The notes under the pieces: generated by a model
Database searches by the model: none
What the model saw: the letters and a program-made list of their open reading frames with translations, nothing else
What the model was told of the DNA's origin: nothing
Translations under genes and position numbers: made by a program
Part shown: positions 11,787 through 22,830 of the stretch, piece after piece
Position numbering within the stretch: position 1 is the first letter of the stretch
Layout: each line of letters opens with the position of its first letter
NCBI GenBank assembly: GCA_014218235.1
Contig: CM024756.1
Location: forward strand, 72,848,152-72,912,151
DNA length: 64,000 nucleotides
Source of the DNA: Colocasia esculenta
Taxonomy: Eukaryota; Streptophyta; Magnoliopsida; Alismatales; Araceae
Reading direction: 5' to 3'

Positions 11787-12935
11787 CTACTTGAGAATTC
11801 TTTTTGCTTTTGCTTGTTGTTGTTCCCCAAGTATTGTTCCTTCATCTACATCATCATTCCTGTGTAAATTTAAACTGTTAGACTTTGCATGATACTCATC
11901 AAATACAACATGTGGAGTTTCTTCCACAGTTTGATTTTTATTATTAAACACTCTATATGCTCTAGAGTGTTCTGAGTATCCCAGAAAAATACCTGGATCA
12001 CTTTTGGCTTCAAACTTGTCTAAATCGACTTTATCATTGTTATGTATAAACACTTTGGAGCCAAAGACCCTGAAATACCCAATACTAGGTATCTTACCTT
12101 TTAACAGTTCATAGGGAGTTTTCTTCATCACAGGTCTTACCATGGCTCTGTTAAGTATGTAGCATGATGTGTTCACCGCTTCTGCCCAAAAACTCCGTGA
12201 GAGTTGGCTTTCGACAAGAAGAGTGATAGCCATTTCCACCAATGTTCTGTTCTTTCTCTCCACTACACCATTTTGTTCCAGAGTCCTTGGAGAGGAGAAC
12301 ATGTGATCTATCCCATGGTGCCTGCGAAAATTAGAAAATGAGTTGTTATCAAACTCTCCCCCATGATTAGTGTGGATTGAGCATATCTTATTAACATTCC
12401 CATGCTCAATCTTATAAAAGAATTCTTCAAAGACTTTCAGTGCTTCATTCTTGTGAGCCAAAAATTTGACCCAAGTGAACCTAGAGAAATCATCCACAAT
12501 GACAAAGCCAAAACGTTTGCCATTGAGACTAAGTGTTCTTGTAGGTCCAAACAGGTCTATGTGCAACAATTCATACGGTTTTGAGGTGATTACCAGTGCT
12601 TTTGATTTGAAAGACTTCCGGGTTTGTTTTCCCTGTGCACATGCATCACAAAAACTTTCATTTTTATTAAAAAAAATGTAAGGAAGTCCACTTACCAACT
12701 TCAGCTTCATGATCTTGTGCAATACATTATAGTTCGCATGGCCAAGCCTACGATGCCACAAAGTCAACTCATCCTGTTTATTTGCAACAAGACACAAATT
12801 TTTGTTTTTTGGTTCATCTAAATCAGCTAGATAAATGTTGTTCACTCTCTTTCCAGAAAACTTAAGGCTTCCTATTTCTTTATCAATAATTTGACATGCA
12901 TTAGTTTTCAAAGATGACTTTATGGCCTTTATCAC
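11787..12935 (-). CDS. Copia-1 integrase segment (382 codons) with altered active site
   Basis: The ORF shows the zinc-binding HHCC (H61, H66, C96, C99, with LWHRRLGH and CDACAQGK), then the integrase core: LLHIDLFGP with D127, IHTNHGGEF at 187-195, and QNGVVERKNRT with E226. The spacing from residue 190 to 226 is the exact D,35,E of the family, but residue 190 is Asn (AAT at 12366-12368), not the required Asp. Downstream are the FWAEAVNT, PYELLKGK and FGSKVF blocks. Integrase inserts element DNA into the chromosome; this copy should be catalytically dead. A one-base insertion in an A run near 12905 separates it from the protease frame. Confidence 0.93.
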   Translation of the reverse strand: MIKAIKSSLKTNACQIIDKEIGSLKFSGKRVNNIYLADLDEPKNKNLCLVANKQDELTLWHRRLGHANYNVLHKIMKLKLVSGLPYIFFNKNESFCDACAQGKQTRKSFKSKALVITSKPYELLHIDLFGPTRTLSLNGKRFGFVIVDDFSRFTWVKFLAHKNEALKVFEEFFYKIEHGNVNKICSIHTNHGGEFDNNSFSNFRRHHGIDHMFSSPRTLEQNGVVERKNRTLVEMAITLLVESQLSRSFWAEAVNTSCYILNRAMVRPVMKKTPYELLKGKIPSIGYFRVFGSKVFIHNNDKVDLDKFEAKSDPGIFLGYSEHSRAYRVFNNKNQTVEETPHVVFDEYHAKSNSLNLHRNDDVDEGTILGEQQQAKAKRILK

Positions 12936-13203
12936 ACAATTGGCTTATGTTGAGTAGATTGTGATTTAGACCATCAACTAATAACACGTTGTCTATTGAG
13001 TTAGAGGCATACTTACCTACCTTACCTGTGCCAATTATTTGGCCCTTGTTGTTACCTCCAAAGATAACTTGACCTCCATCTTTTTCCACCAATAAATAGA
13101 ATTTGTCTTTGTCGCCCGTCATGTGCCTCGAGCAGCCACTATCCAAGCACCATCTATTTTGATTTTGGGCTACTAGGCATTCCTGCATAGGTGGATCAGG
13201 CAA
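12901..13203 (-). pseudogene. Copia-1 aspartic protease domain
   Basis: The frame contains RWCLDSGCSRHMTGD, the Asp-Ser-Gly active site of Ty1/copia protease, followed by VIFGGNNKGQIIGTGKV and NVLLVDGLNHNLLNISQLCD. It releases gag, integrase and RT from the polyprotein. It is out of frame with the integrase at its end and preceded by a stop after WVPKPLA. Confidence 0.88.
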
Positions 13204-13941
13204 GAGGTTTTGGTACCCAAATTACTTTGGGTCCCAATTTTTCATTCATGCCAAAAAGTAAATGCTTTGGAATCCAAACTTGCTTGCATTTCAGTTTATT
13301 TGGATTATTCCAGCATAGTTTTTCATCATGGCCAGACTTCTTACACACATTGCATGATGGAGATTTTCTCAAAATAGTTGTTTTATTATTTTGATGAACA
13401 TTCATTTGTACTTTACCCTTTGGTTGCCTGGATGGCTGTCCTTTGGAAGCATATCTCTAAGCCTGTCGAAAGCTCTCTTTGAGCCTGTCGACAGACTTCT
13501 TATTTTGCTGGGCAGATGAAGTCTCTTGGATTGGTTGGTGCTGCTTTCCTTTTGTTTGAGTTTTATTGTACTTGGGAGGAACCTGTTTGCTTGTGCTTGG
13601 ACTATCATCAACAAAGGAAGTTATCAACGTCTCTCCAACTTTCTTTTGTTCTACTGGTTGGTATCCAATTCCATGTTTTGCAACAAAAGTATTTGAGCCC
13701 AAAATATCGTCAAGATTTTGCTTTCCCTTAACAAATCTTGTTAGATCTTCATATTTTCCTTTAAGATCATTTTCAGCTTTTTCCAACTTTTTCTTAATCT
13801 ATTGATTTTCATGTTGACGAATTTCAAGGGAATTGCTTAGACTTTTTTTTTCTTTTTCACTCTCTTGTAATTTTACTTTTATGCAATCCATTTCTTCACA
13901 GTGAGCTTCCTCATCAATTTTCATCATTTCAATCTCTTTAT
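13204..13941 (-). pseudogene. Copia-1 gag C-terminal part: coiled coil and second zinc knuckle
   Basis: Across two frames lie a Lys/Glu-rich coiled coil (near 13990-13720), a basic Gln/Ser-rich stretch, and CNVCKKSGHDEKLCW (near 13330), a CX2CX4HX4C knuckle that binds RNA. A C-terminal coiled coil in gag is a Sirevirus trait. A TGTCGACAG dyad occurs within this coding part at about 13487-13495. Confidence 0.8.
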
Positions 13942-15176
13942 TTAGGATTGCAATCTTTTCATAATTAGATGTGTTGTGAACAATTGAATTGATCTTTTTC
14001 TTAAGTGCTTTATTTTCATACTTATACTCGCAGATTTTTCAAACAACACAGTGTATGCTTCTTCCCATTCATCAACATTATATTTCTCAAAGGAAGAATT
14101 TACCTCAGTGGAGTCCTCACTCCTTGCCATCAAGCAATGAATGTCTTCATCTCCAGAATTAGCTTGTTCGTTCTCATCTTCCTCTTCATCACTCCAAGTT
14201 GCCATCATTGCCTTGGCTTTCTTGAAGGTGAATTTGTCCTTCTTCAGTTTCTTCTTGAGCTCCGGGCATTCTCCTCTCATGTGTCCTGATTTCTTACACT
14301 CATAGCACACAATCATGTCAGATTTTTTGTTCGAATCAAATTTATTTGAAAAATCTGTCTTTGGAAATGATTTGAAGTTACCTGGACCTTTCCTTTTGAA
14401 CTTAAGAAAATTCTTGAATTGTCTAGTGAGCATGGCCATTTCATCGTTCTCACTATCACTGGATGTTTCATTGTCATCACATTCTTGTTGAAGATCCTTT
14501 TTGGAGCTAGAGGAACTTTTGTTGGAAGCTTTTAGAGTAATAGATTTTCTTGGATTTTCTTCAATTTCTTTCCTCTTTACATTTATTTCATAGGTCATCA
14601 AGGAACCAATTAACTCATCTAATTTCATTTTTGAAAGATCTTTAGAATCCTCAATGACAGTGGCTTCAGTATTCCATGAGGATGGAAGAGACAGAAGTAT
14701 CTTCCTAACTAAGTCACTTTCTAAGTATTCTTTTTTAAGACCTTTCAACCCATTGATTATTAGCATGAACCTTGCAAACATATCTGATATGGTTTCATCA
14801 TTTTTCATTTTAAACATTTCATATTCAGATACTAGCATGCTTGCTTTGGTTTCCCTTATCTCGGACATACCTTCGTAGATGAGTTCAAGCTTGTCCCACA
14901 TCTCTTTTGCTGAGGTACATGTGGAGACTCTTGAATACTCCTTGGGATGTACAGCGCACTGCATCATGTTCAATGCGCTCCAGTTTAGAGTTACCTTAGC
15001 AATTTGGTCCTTTGTCCAAGTCTCTTCATCCTCGGGCAGAACATATGCTCATTTGCTGACGATCCTCCAAAGCTCAAAGTTTTGAGCTCTCAGAAAAACC
15101 TGCATTCGATTCTTCCAATAAGGATAGTCAGTGCCATCAAAGAGGGGTGGCCTGGACACTGAATGTCTTTAGCCAT
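13942..15176 (-). pseudogene. Copia-1 gag
   Basis: Starts at ATG 15176 shortly after the primer site. The family's N-terminal block RPPLFDGTDYPYWKNRM follows after an early frameshift, then a TGA at 15049-15051 where the family has Trp (SKWAYVLP). From 14973 a 343-codon open stretch includes MMQCAVHPKEYSRVSTC, MWDKLELIYEG, FxxFMLIINGL, RKILLSLPSSW, and the zinc knuckle CYECKKSGHMRGEC, then an acidic tail. It forms the particle shell and packages RNA. The open stretch ends by a frameshift near 14035, beyond which the coiled-coil part continues. Confidence 0.9.
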
Positions 15177-15258
15177 ATATCCCTTGTTAGATTTCATGAG
15201 ATCGAGATTCTCCTGATCGTAAGATCAAGCTTTAAGAGCAATAAATCGGAGAAACCTC

Positions 15259-15270
15259 GCTCTGATGCCA
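15259..15270 (-). promoter_or_regulatory. primer-binding site of Copia-1
   Basis: TGGCATCAGAGC on the minus strand, two bases after the LTR end ...CATCTTTCA. It is one base from the usual initiator-Met-tRNA site TGGTATCAGAGC. Confidence 0.85.
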
Positions 15271-15272
15271 AT

Positions 15273-16596
15273 TGAAAGATGTGCAGAATTGCCTATTATG
15301 GTAATCTAGAAGGGGGTTGAATAAATTACTATCAATTAAAAACACTATGACCTTCTTTTCGATGGAGATACTGACTTATCAAAATCTCAAACAGATTTAG
15401 AATCTAACCAAGATGTGTGTTAATTGTAAGTAGAATGAACAACAATTTATCTAGCGTGTGAAAGACCAACGTGCCTACCAATCATCTAACATAAAATGTT
15501 CAAACCACAAACACGATGATTTAAGGTGGTTCAGAGTACACAACTTGTGTATCCTACGTCCACCGTCCGCACACACACGCAGAAACAACTGCTTATGAGC
15601 GAGTTCCACACTACAACTCACACACACACGTTGTCTGATGTGAACACACTATCAGAACAACATAAGCCACGTGAATCAAGCACAAGGAACACTTGAATCA
15701 CAACCACACACACAGAAGTATGAGAAATAGGAAAAGACAGGAGTTCTGAGATGAAATAACAAATCCAGATGAAGAACTCTTGTCATTGGTCGTCCAGAAG
15801 AACTCCAAGCTTCGTTTGAATGTAGATCAGTTGATGGAGAAGCTTAAGTCATGGACAGACAGGCTTCAACTCCGCTCAGAAGATGGTTTTTCTTCGCTCT
15901 GTACAGAGGCTTGAAGCAGAGCAGCAGGGAGAGGCTTTCTCTCTTGAGTTTTGCTTAGGGTTTTGGTATTGTGGCTTCTTGCTATGAAATTAGTTCCATA
16001 TGATCTATATATATGGTTCTCCAAACATGGAGAGTCGTGCTTAAAAGAATCACTCAAATATAGATCATATCTTGACCATCGGATCTTTTCAAAACTACGT
16101 CTGTCGACAGGCCCTTCATAGTTGTCGACATCTACTACTTACTTCTGGTTTTCCAGAACTCTTCAAGTTGCTGGAAGACTGGATCTGTCGACAGCCGATT
16201 TGCTGCTGTCCACAACTACTACAAAAATCTATTTCTAGAAATGTTAAGGTTGCTGGAAGACTGGATCTATCGATAGATATCCTGGGGCTGTCGATAGCTA
16301 CTGTCCCATTGCTGTTCTAGTGCCTTTGATATTCCTGGATGATCCATCTGTCGACAGGTGCTGTCTTGGAACCTTTTTCAAGATCTTTTGAAGTTGACTT
16401 TGGGTACTTGTCTTGTATGCATTCACACCTATATAAGAAAACATTCTTAGTAAGATATAATGAATACATATGTTATCATTTTAGCACTTTGTTATGTCAT
16501 TCATGTCTTTAGCAAATATGGCATTGTATAAACATCAATTACAACATTCATTGAATTCACATCATCAAAAACATTTAATCTCATATTAACCCAATA
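15273..16596 (-). repeat. 5' LTR of Copia-1 (1324 bp)
   Basis: Partner of 4939-6369. The expected minus-strand TGTTGGG start reads TATTGGG (C to T on plus), and the target duplication gctaa begins at once at 16597. It has TGTCGACA dyads at 16100-16360 upstream of a TATA-like element at 16005-16013. Confidence 0.95.
16005..16013 (-). promoter_or_regulatory. TATA-like element in Copia-1 5' LTR
   Basis: TATATATAG on the minus strand, directly downstream of the dyad cluster and about 730 bases before the LTR end. The same element occurs in the 3' LTR near 5670. Confidence 0.55.
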
Positions 16597-16601
16597 GCTA
16601 A

Positions 16602-17018
16602 CAATAAAACAATCTCATTGAGATATGCCTATTGGATTTGCTCCAGATCTAAATGTTAAGGATTTACATTTGATCAAGATCTTACAGTTAGACTTGCTCT
16701 CAATCTACATATGATTAAGATCATACTATTGTATCTATTAACAATCGAAATCCAATCATTAGATTTGATTCTAATTTAAAATTGACTGTCGAACTACGTA
16801 CATTTGATCAGTTGAATTTTCTCCCAATGTAAAATAATTTGATTAAGATTCATTTGTTGGATTTGCGTTTGATCAAGATCTAATGATTGGATTTGCTCTC
16901 GATCTATACATATCTGATCAAGATCCAACCAGTGAATCTACTAATAATGAAAATACAATTGCTGGATTTGATCCTAATCTAAAATCCAACCGTTGGATGC
17001 GCTATCGATCTTTGCACA
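16602..17018. repeat. dyad array, middle part
   Basis: Continues the 4386-4933 pattern, with the cleanest dyad atccaaccgttggat at about 16984-16998. It ends at the solo-LTR insertion. Confidence 0.8.
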
Positions 17019-17023
17019 TCAAT

Positions 17024-20000
17024 TGTAAGGCCCTCGAATTTCCGTCGCATTAATTGTATTTGTGTATACTTGTGCTTGTGTATGTATATACGTATTTACG
17101 TACGTATTAACTAGTACAATTACTTGTGCATGTGTTTATACTATATGTAAATAATGCATGTATTGAATGGTGATAGTATGGATACACTACCATTACATAT
17201 TGCATGTATATATATGCATGGTATGCATGGTTTTCTGCATATTTTAGAGTTCTGGCCGAAGGCCAGATTGGCGTCAACAGCATGACGCCGATGAGGTGTC
17301 AGCGTCCACCAATGGATGCCAACACTAATCCCAGCGTCCAACGATGTGGACGCCGATTTCTCTGACCTGCATGTGTTGCAGGGCCAGAAATTCCGGAAAC
17401 AAGAAAGCTCAGCCATTGGGGAGCTGTCCCCAACGGCTCTGAGAGCTGTCTTATCACCCTGTGAGTGGGAGAGAGGCCTCCCCTTATGTCTGAACCCGGA
17501 TCTGCCTTCTCCCACTCCTCTCTTCACCTTTGCAAGAGAGAAACCAGGAGAAAAACCCTAGTTCTGAGCTGTGAGAAAACCCACCCTTTTGCACCCAAAG
17601 ATCAGACTTCCTGGAGCTAGATCCGTCCATCTTCCTCGACAAGAAGCTAGCTGGACTGAAGGAGAAGACCTCCCCGACGTTTCCTTGCTGTGGAGACCAT
17701 CCAGGAGCCCGGAGGAAGAAGATCTAGGAGGACGTTCTGCACCTTCTTGGGACTGCCCAAGGAGGGCTTCTCCGAGCACTTTGATCCATTGGAGCAATTT
17801 CTAAAAGGCAAGTGACCTAACCATAATGTCCTCGTATGTGTCTAGGCCGATTCTACAATTTTTATGAATTTTCCCTCGAGTCCTAGACCCTCACTTTCAC
17901 CCAATCTTGAGAGCTCGGGTCTGTGTTTCTGCACAGACCTGCATTGACGGCAAGGTCACTGGACGCTGATATTATGCTTGGCGTCCATCGACCATGCCGC
18001 TGACACTGAGTCAGCGGCCAGAGACCGCCGCCAAGTTCCTCTGGACAGAACAGTGACCTGTTCTGCCCTTCCTATGCAACTATTTTCGGTATGTTTTCCG
18101 TGATGAGGATATATGGTAACCCTATACACTATGTATGCTGATAAATGTGGTGTGTGGATGAGTGTGATGTGTGGTGGTGAATGTTAGAAAATTGTATTCC
18201 ATGAATTCGTAAGCATGATTTGTTGATAATCTTGCCAATCTATGCTTTATGATTAGGACTAGCCTGAATGCCTCAGTTTTTTCAGATCATGAAGATTAGT
18301 GGGCCAGTATACGTATACTCAATTTTTGATAAATTGTCCATGCTTGCATAAATTGCTAATAAATTCGATTCGGTAAATAAAAAGGCATGCAAAAATGGTT
18401 TGTGGTGATCGATCTGTGGTTGTATGATTTAGGATAATTGTATATTCTCAGGTCATGCATATAACAGTAGTCTCTGTTCAAACAGTAAGTGGCAAAATGC
18501 ATGATAGTGTTAAGTTCCATGTCAACCTAAATTGTGAATGGCATGTAAATAGGTGTTTGACTCTCGGTAAATTCTATTTAGCTCAGAAAAATCTGAAAAA
18601 TTGAATGTATGATCTAGAACCCGAAAATAGCATGTGGTTAAAATTTCAGGTCATTTGGACCAGTATATAAGGAGTTATGTATTTTCCATGTGAAATGTAA
18701 AAATCTATGTATGTTATCGTGAGGTGGTTAGATATTGCTTAAACCAAACCTGATTAGTTAATTTACTGTGTTTTAAACTCCTAAAATCTGTAGTGTCCTG
18801 ATAGGAAAACAGAGGATGTGCATGTGAGTGAGAAAGTAAATGAATGATGAGAGTGACATGTGTCAAACTATGTGTAAAATCGGTAAAAATGTGTAAATGT
18901 GTAAATGTGCCAAGTGTGACATTGCTTCCACAGAGGGCAGTGGAACCGTATCAGGGAAAAGTCCCCCTGAGAAGGTTCAATGTGTAAGTGACCCTAAGGG
19001 CATTAGGGGGAAATCCTGGAGGTGGACAAGTACCACTGGTTAGGGTGGAGACTTGTTCTCCCGGTCTGCGCAGTCCAAGAGTCGCCATTGGAATGCCTAG
19101 ATGGCGTCTATGTGTAATGTGATGTGTATATATCCTTCTTTGGTGGTTTGGACTATGTGTCACGGCACCTAAAATGTGTAATGTGTAATGTGTATGTGTT
19201 CATGTGTAAATGTGTAAGTGAACAATGTGAAATGTGTATGTGCAAAGTGCAACCATGTGAAAGAGGAAACTTGTGTAAAGAAAATGTGAAATTTTAAATG
19301 TGAGGGCATGATATTGAAATCCATGTGAGACAAATCTGAAACCATGTGAAATCAGTAAATTCATGTTGTTATCATCATGTTTATATGTGCAAAAATGTCT
19401 AGTATCCATGTTAGGGATAATTGATGAGCACGGGTACAAAATAGCATGATTGATTGTTCACGTGATATGTTTTAAGCAACATTGTAGCTCTCATGTATAG
19501 GTTTACAGCCATTAAACCATGTGAAATCAGCAACTTAAAGCATGTGAAAATGTCTATGTATGTGCTTAAAAACATGTAAGATCCATGCTAGTCGTGTTTT
19601 CCTTTCATACATGCATAATGTTCATGTTGGTAGCTCTCATGTCTTGGTTCTTCAAAGGCAAAAATCTCACGAGTAAATGGAATAGAGAGCATGTGATAGG
19701 TAAGTTTATTCTTAGAAATCTGAAAGCATGATCCATGTGTAAATTTGTAAAACTTTCAGGATAGGTTGGAACTTTCAAATGACTAGCATGCCATGTGTTG
19801 AAAATTTGAATGTGCATGTAGAAACCGCTATGACATATACGCGTATGTTATGAGTAGTGTTGCTTGCTGAGTCTTTGGACTCACTCCTTGCTTCGGCGTA
19901 CAGGTGTAGTTGGCGACGTGGCACCGTTGGAGGAGACAGTGGAGACGGACTCCGAGCGCGGAGATTAGTCTTTGGAGTTTCTTTGTGACTTGTGTATTTC

Positions 20001-20310
20001 ATAGTATGTAATTTGAACATTGTATTAGAGTTATCATGAAAGGAATGTATAAGTGTGGACATTATGTATTTAAATTTCAGCAATTTAAATTATGTGAACT
20101 CTTAGCCTTTAATGTTAATTGCGAATTTCATGTATGTTAAAAGTGGATGATGAATAAATGAAGACAGTTGTCTTTTACTTCCGCTACTCTGTAGTATATT
20201 CGCGTGTATCTCAGCTGTTTGTATCATTTGGGTAAATGTCCCACTGTGAGGACTCTCGCTATACCGACGTGGGTTGGTATAACCGTACCGGTATAATGAG
20301 GGCCGTCACA
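17024..20310 (+). mobile_element. solo LTR of a Ty3/gypsy-type element, 3287 bp
   Basis: It begins TGTAAGGCCCTCG and ends GGGCCGTCACA, and is flanked by a perfect 5-bp duplication tcaat (17019-17023 and 20311-20315). No primer site follows and no internal region exists, so it is a product of LTR-LTR recombination. It is related to the minus-strand LTR at 54861-57125 (shared block near 19020-19065 and 55725-55760). It carries GGCGTCC/GGACGCC motifs (17270-17360, 17940-18000), a TATA-like run near 17207-17216 and a GC-type splice-donor consensus at 17807-17814. ORFs inside are short and unsupported. Assignment to gypsy is by end sequence and relatives. Confidence 0.9.
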
Positions 20311-20315
20311 TCAAT

Positions 20316-20830
20316 TGTTGGATATGGATTCCGTCCCTAGATTTTTTATATTTATTTAGAAAGAATTATTTCTAATTAGATTAGAAACCAAACTAATTTT
20401 CGTCCCAACTCGATCCCTAATTGGGATGGGTTTCATCCCGATCTAAAATCTGACCGTATAATTCGCTCTCGATCTAAATTAAATCGATCAACTACATAAT
20501 ATTAAAAACTATAATATATCATAATGTAAAATATAAATTTTAAATGTCATTGATTTTGAATTGTGTAAATAATTTAATAATTTTGATAACAAAGTTTTAT
20601 TACATGTATATTCACTAAACAAATATAATACGTTCACAAATACACAAATATAATGTGTGTGATATGACAAATATAATATATATTTAGTAAAGTGAAAATA
20701 TTACTTATAAATGTACAATTTCTATATATATGTTTTTTATATTCAAATAATTATATAAAAACTATATATATAAAGTAAACCATTAATAGATAGAGTAAAT
20801 TATAGCATAACATAATTAAACTACTAATAA
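20316..20830. other. end of dyad array and AT-rich DNA
   Basis: To about 20470 the dyad array tails off (ccgatctaaaatctgaccg); the rest is AT-rich with no recognised feature. Confidence 0.6.
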
Positions 20831-21370
20831 ACAATGTATCTAAGATCGAATATTATTCGGTCACAATTCGTTCTCAGATTCATGGCCGAAATATTCGGTC
20901 ATAAATCAGTCACAAATCTGAGATCGAATTGTGACTGAATTTTATTCGGTCTTAATAACTTAAAGCCAATAAACAATACATCTGAGACCGAATATAATTC
21001 GGTCTCAGATTTGTGACCGAATATTCGGTCACAAATCAGTCACAAATCTGAGATTGAATTGTGACTGAATCATATTCCTTCTCAATAATTTAAACAATAA
21101 ATAATGAATCTGAGACCGAAAAGAATTCAGTGACAATTCGGTCTCAAACTTGAGACCGAAATATTCTGTCACAAATCTGAGACAGAATTGTGATTGAATG
21201 ACATTTCGGTCTCAAATTTGAGACTAAAATATTCAGTGACAATTCGGTCACAAATCTTAGACCGAATTGTGACTGAAAATTTTGGTCTCAGTTCGGTCTT
21301 AGATTTGTGACTGAATTGAGACAAAAAATTCAGTCTCAAAATCGATCTCTATCTATGTATTTTCTTGTAG
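20831..21370. mobile_element. CACTA-like transposon terminal repeat block (one end only)
   Basis: About four diverged units of 125-135 bases repeat gaccgaat, ttcggtc, cacaaatc and tctgagac in both orientations, including the perfect palindrome GACCGAATATTCGGTC at 21015-21030. The block ends ttttcttgtag at 21360-21370; reversed, this is CTACAAGAAAA, the core of the common plant CACTA terminal repeat CACTACAAGAAAA. Subterminal arrays of short direct and inverted motifs are typical of CACTA elements, where the transposase binds. No transposase ORF and no second end were found, so it is a fragment or a deletion derivative. Confidence 0.6.
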
Positions 21371-21817
21371 TTCTTGTGTTTGAGGCACTAAGGAGTCACT
21401 AACTTTATGCCAAATTCAACAAATGTGAATTTTGGCTAAACGAGGTGCACTTTCTTGGTCACGTTGTCTCAGATGCAGGAGTGGCAGTGGATCCTGCCAA
21501 GGTCGAGGCAGTGGTTTGTTGGAGCCAGCCCACTACAGTTGCAGAGGTGCGCAATTTTCTGGGGTTGGCAGGCTACTACAGGTGGTTTATGTAGGACTTC
21601 ACCATAGTTGCTGAGCCGTTGACGAGGTTGACCAGGTGAGAGACCAGGTTCGTATGTATAGTCGAGTGCGAGTAGAGTTCCAGGAGCTGAAGAGCAGGTT
21701 GACTGTAGCTCCAATCCTTGTTGTACCATCTGGCAGTGGCAGATTTGTTGTCTACACCGACTCTTCGGGGATTGGTCTTAGTGCCGTGTTGATGTAGCAC
21801 GGAAGGGTAGTCACTTA
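21371..21817 (+). pseudogene. Ty3/gypsy RT C-terminus and RNase H start (Gypsy-B), left half
   Basis: Plus-strand translation gives [40 protein letters not shown] and RLTVAPILVVP, then FVVYTDSSGIGLSAVLM with the first RNase H Asp. These are the thumb/connection and RNase H blocks of plant gypsy pol. A TAG follows YYRWFM, and there is a frame disturbance near 21640. The frame VVTYA is cut by Copia-2 and resumes at 35124. The left edge touches the CACTA-like block; upstream RT palm is absent. Confidence 0.85.
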
Positions 21818-22059
21818 TGATGATCCGTCTGTCCCCATGTAATTTTAATTAATTACATTTATATATATATATATATTTTTATGATTAAAAAACCAAACAA
21901 GAGTTTTTCAATTATATCTAATGAATATTTCATAAGTTTTAAGTACAGGAAAAACACCAAGGTCAAACAAGCCAAGGTATGCATTACTTCTCTGAAGCCT
22001 TAATCTCTTCAACATATTATTTCTCTAAGTTCATATCGACTTCTATTGAAGGCCATAAC

Positions 22060-22830
22060 GATTTCTTTATAAGCATATCGATTTCAGTAGAATTATCATA
22101 ACGATTTCCTTTCTGGCTGAAAAGTCATGTTGTTTCAAACAAGTAGATGCCACAATGATTCTATAAGTCATCACAACAATTTCTTTAGAAAGCGCAATGA
22201 CTTGCCCATCGTAACGATTCTATAAGTCATCACAACGATTTCTTTAGAAAGCGCAACGACTTGCCCGTCGTAACGATTCTATAAGTCATCGCAACGATTT
22301 CTTTAGAACTCGCAACGACTTGGTCGTCATAACGATTTCTTTAGTAATCATAACGATTTCTTAAGAACTCACAACGACTTGTTCGCCGTAACGATTTCTT
22401 TAGTGATCATAACGATTTCTTGAGAATTCACAACGACTTGCTCGCCGTAACGATTTCTTTAGTGATCATAACGATTTCTTGAGAATTCACAACGACTTGC
22501 TCGCCATAACGATTTCTTTAGTGATCATAATGATTTCTTAAGAACTCGCAACGACTTGGTCGTTGAAATGATTTCTTTAGTAATTACAACGATTTGTTAA
22601 GTGTTTCATATCGATTTCTTTAGAAACTCAACGATTTGCATCTTACAACGATTTGTTACGTGTTTCATATCGATTTCTTCAGAAACTCAACGATTTGCAT
22701 CTCACAACGATTTGTTATGTATTTCATATCGATTTCTTCAGAAACACAACGATTTGCATTTCACAACGATTTCTTCTGTGTCACAACGACTTAGTCAACC
22801 TGACTTATTCATAACGATTTCATAAGTCAT
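22060..22830. repeat. interspersed AACGATTTCTT/CAACGACTTG array in Copia-2 U3
   Basis: Some 35 copies of aacgatttctt, gcaacgacttg and variants at spacings of about 20-30 bases, in places forming a higher-order unit of 60-65 bases (22330-22540). The same array is in the 3' LTR (33180-33920) and, reversed, in the solo LTR at 45370-46160. Confidence 0.85.

Larger units (their letters stand above)
4939..16596 (-). mobile_element. Copia-1: complete Sirevirus-type Ty1/copia retrotransposon, 11.66 kb
   Basis: Two LTRs (4939-6369 and 15273-16596) enclose, in minus-strand order, primer site, gag with zinc knuckles, protease, integrase, reverse transcriptase, RNase H, a third ORF and polypurine tract. 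The 5-bp target duplication gctaa flanks it at 4934-4938 and 16597-16601. The Ty1/copia order (integrase before RT), coiled-coil gag, extra ORF after pol and doubled polypurine tract are traits of Sireviruses (SIRE/Maximus). The coding region has several stops and frameshifts and an altered integrase active site, so this copy is dead. By eye the LTRs differ by a few percent. Confidence 0.95.

Noticed and set aside
20831..21370. Centromeric satellite
   Set aside because: Too few units, and ends in a CACTA-type terminal motif, so a transposon end is the better reading.
22060..22830. CRISPR-like array
   Set aside because: Plant LTR; repeat units are degenerate, of variable spacing, and the same in both LTRs.
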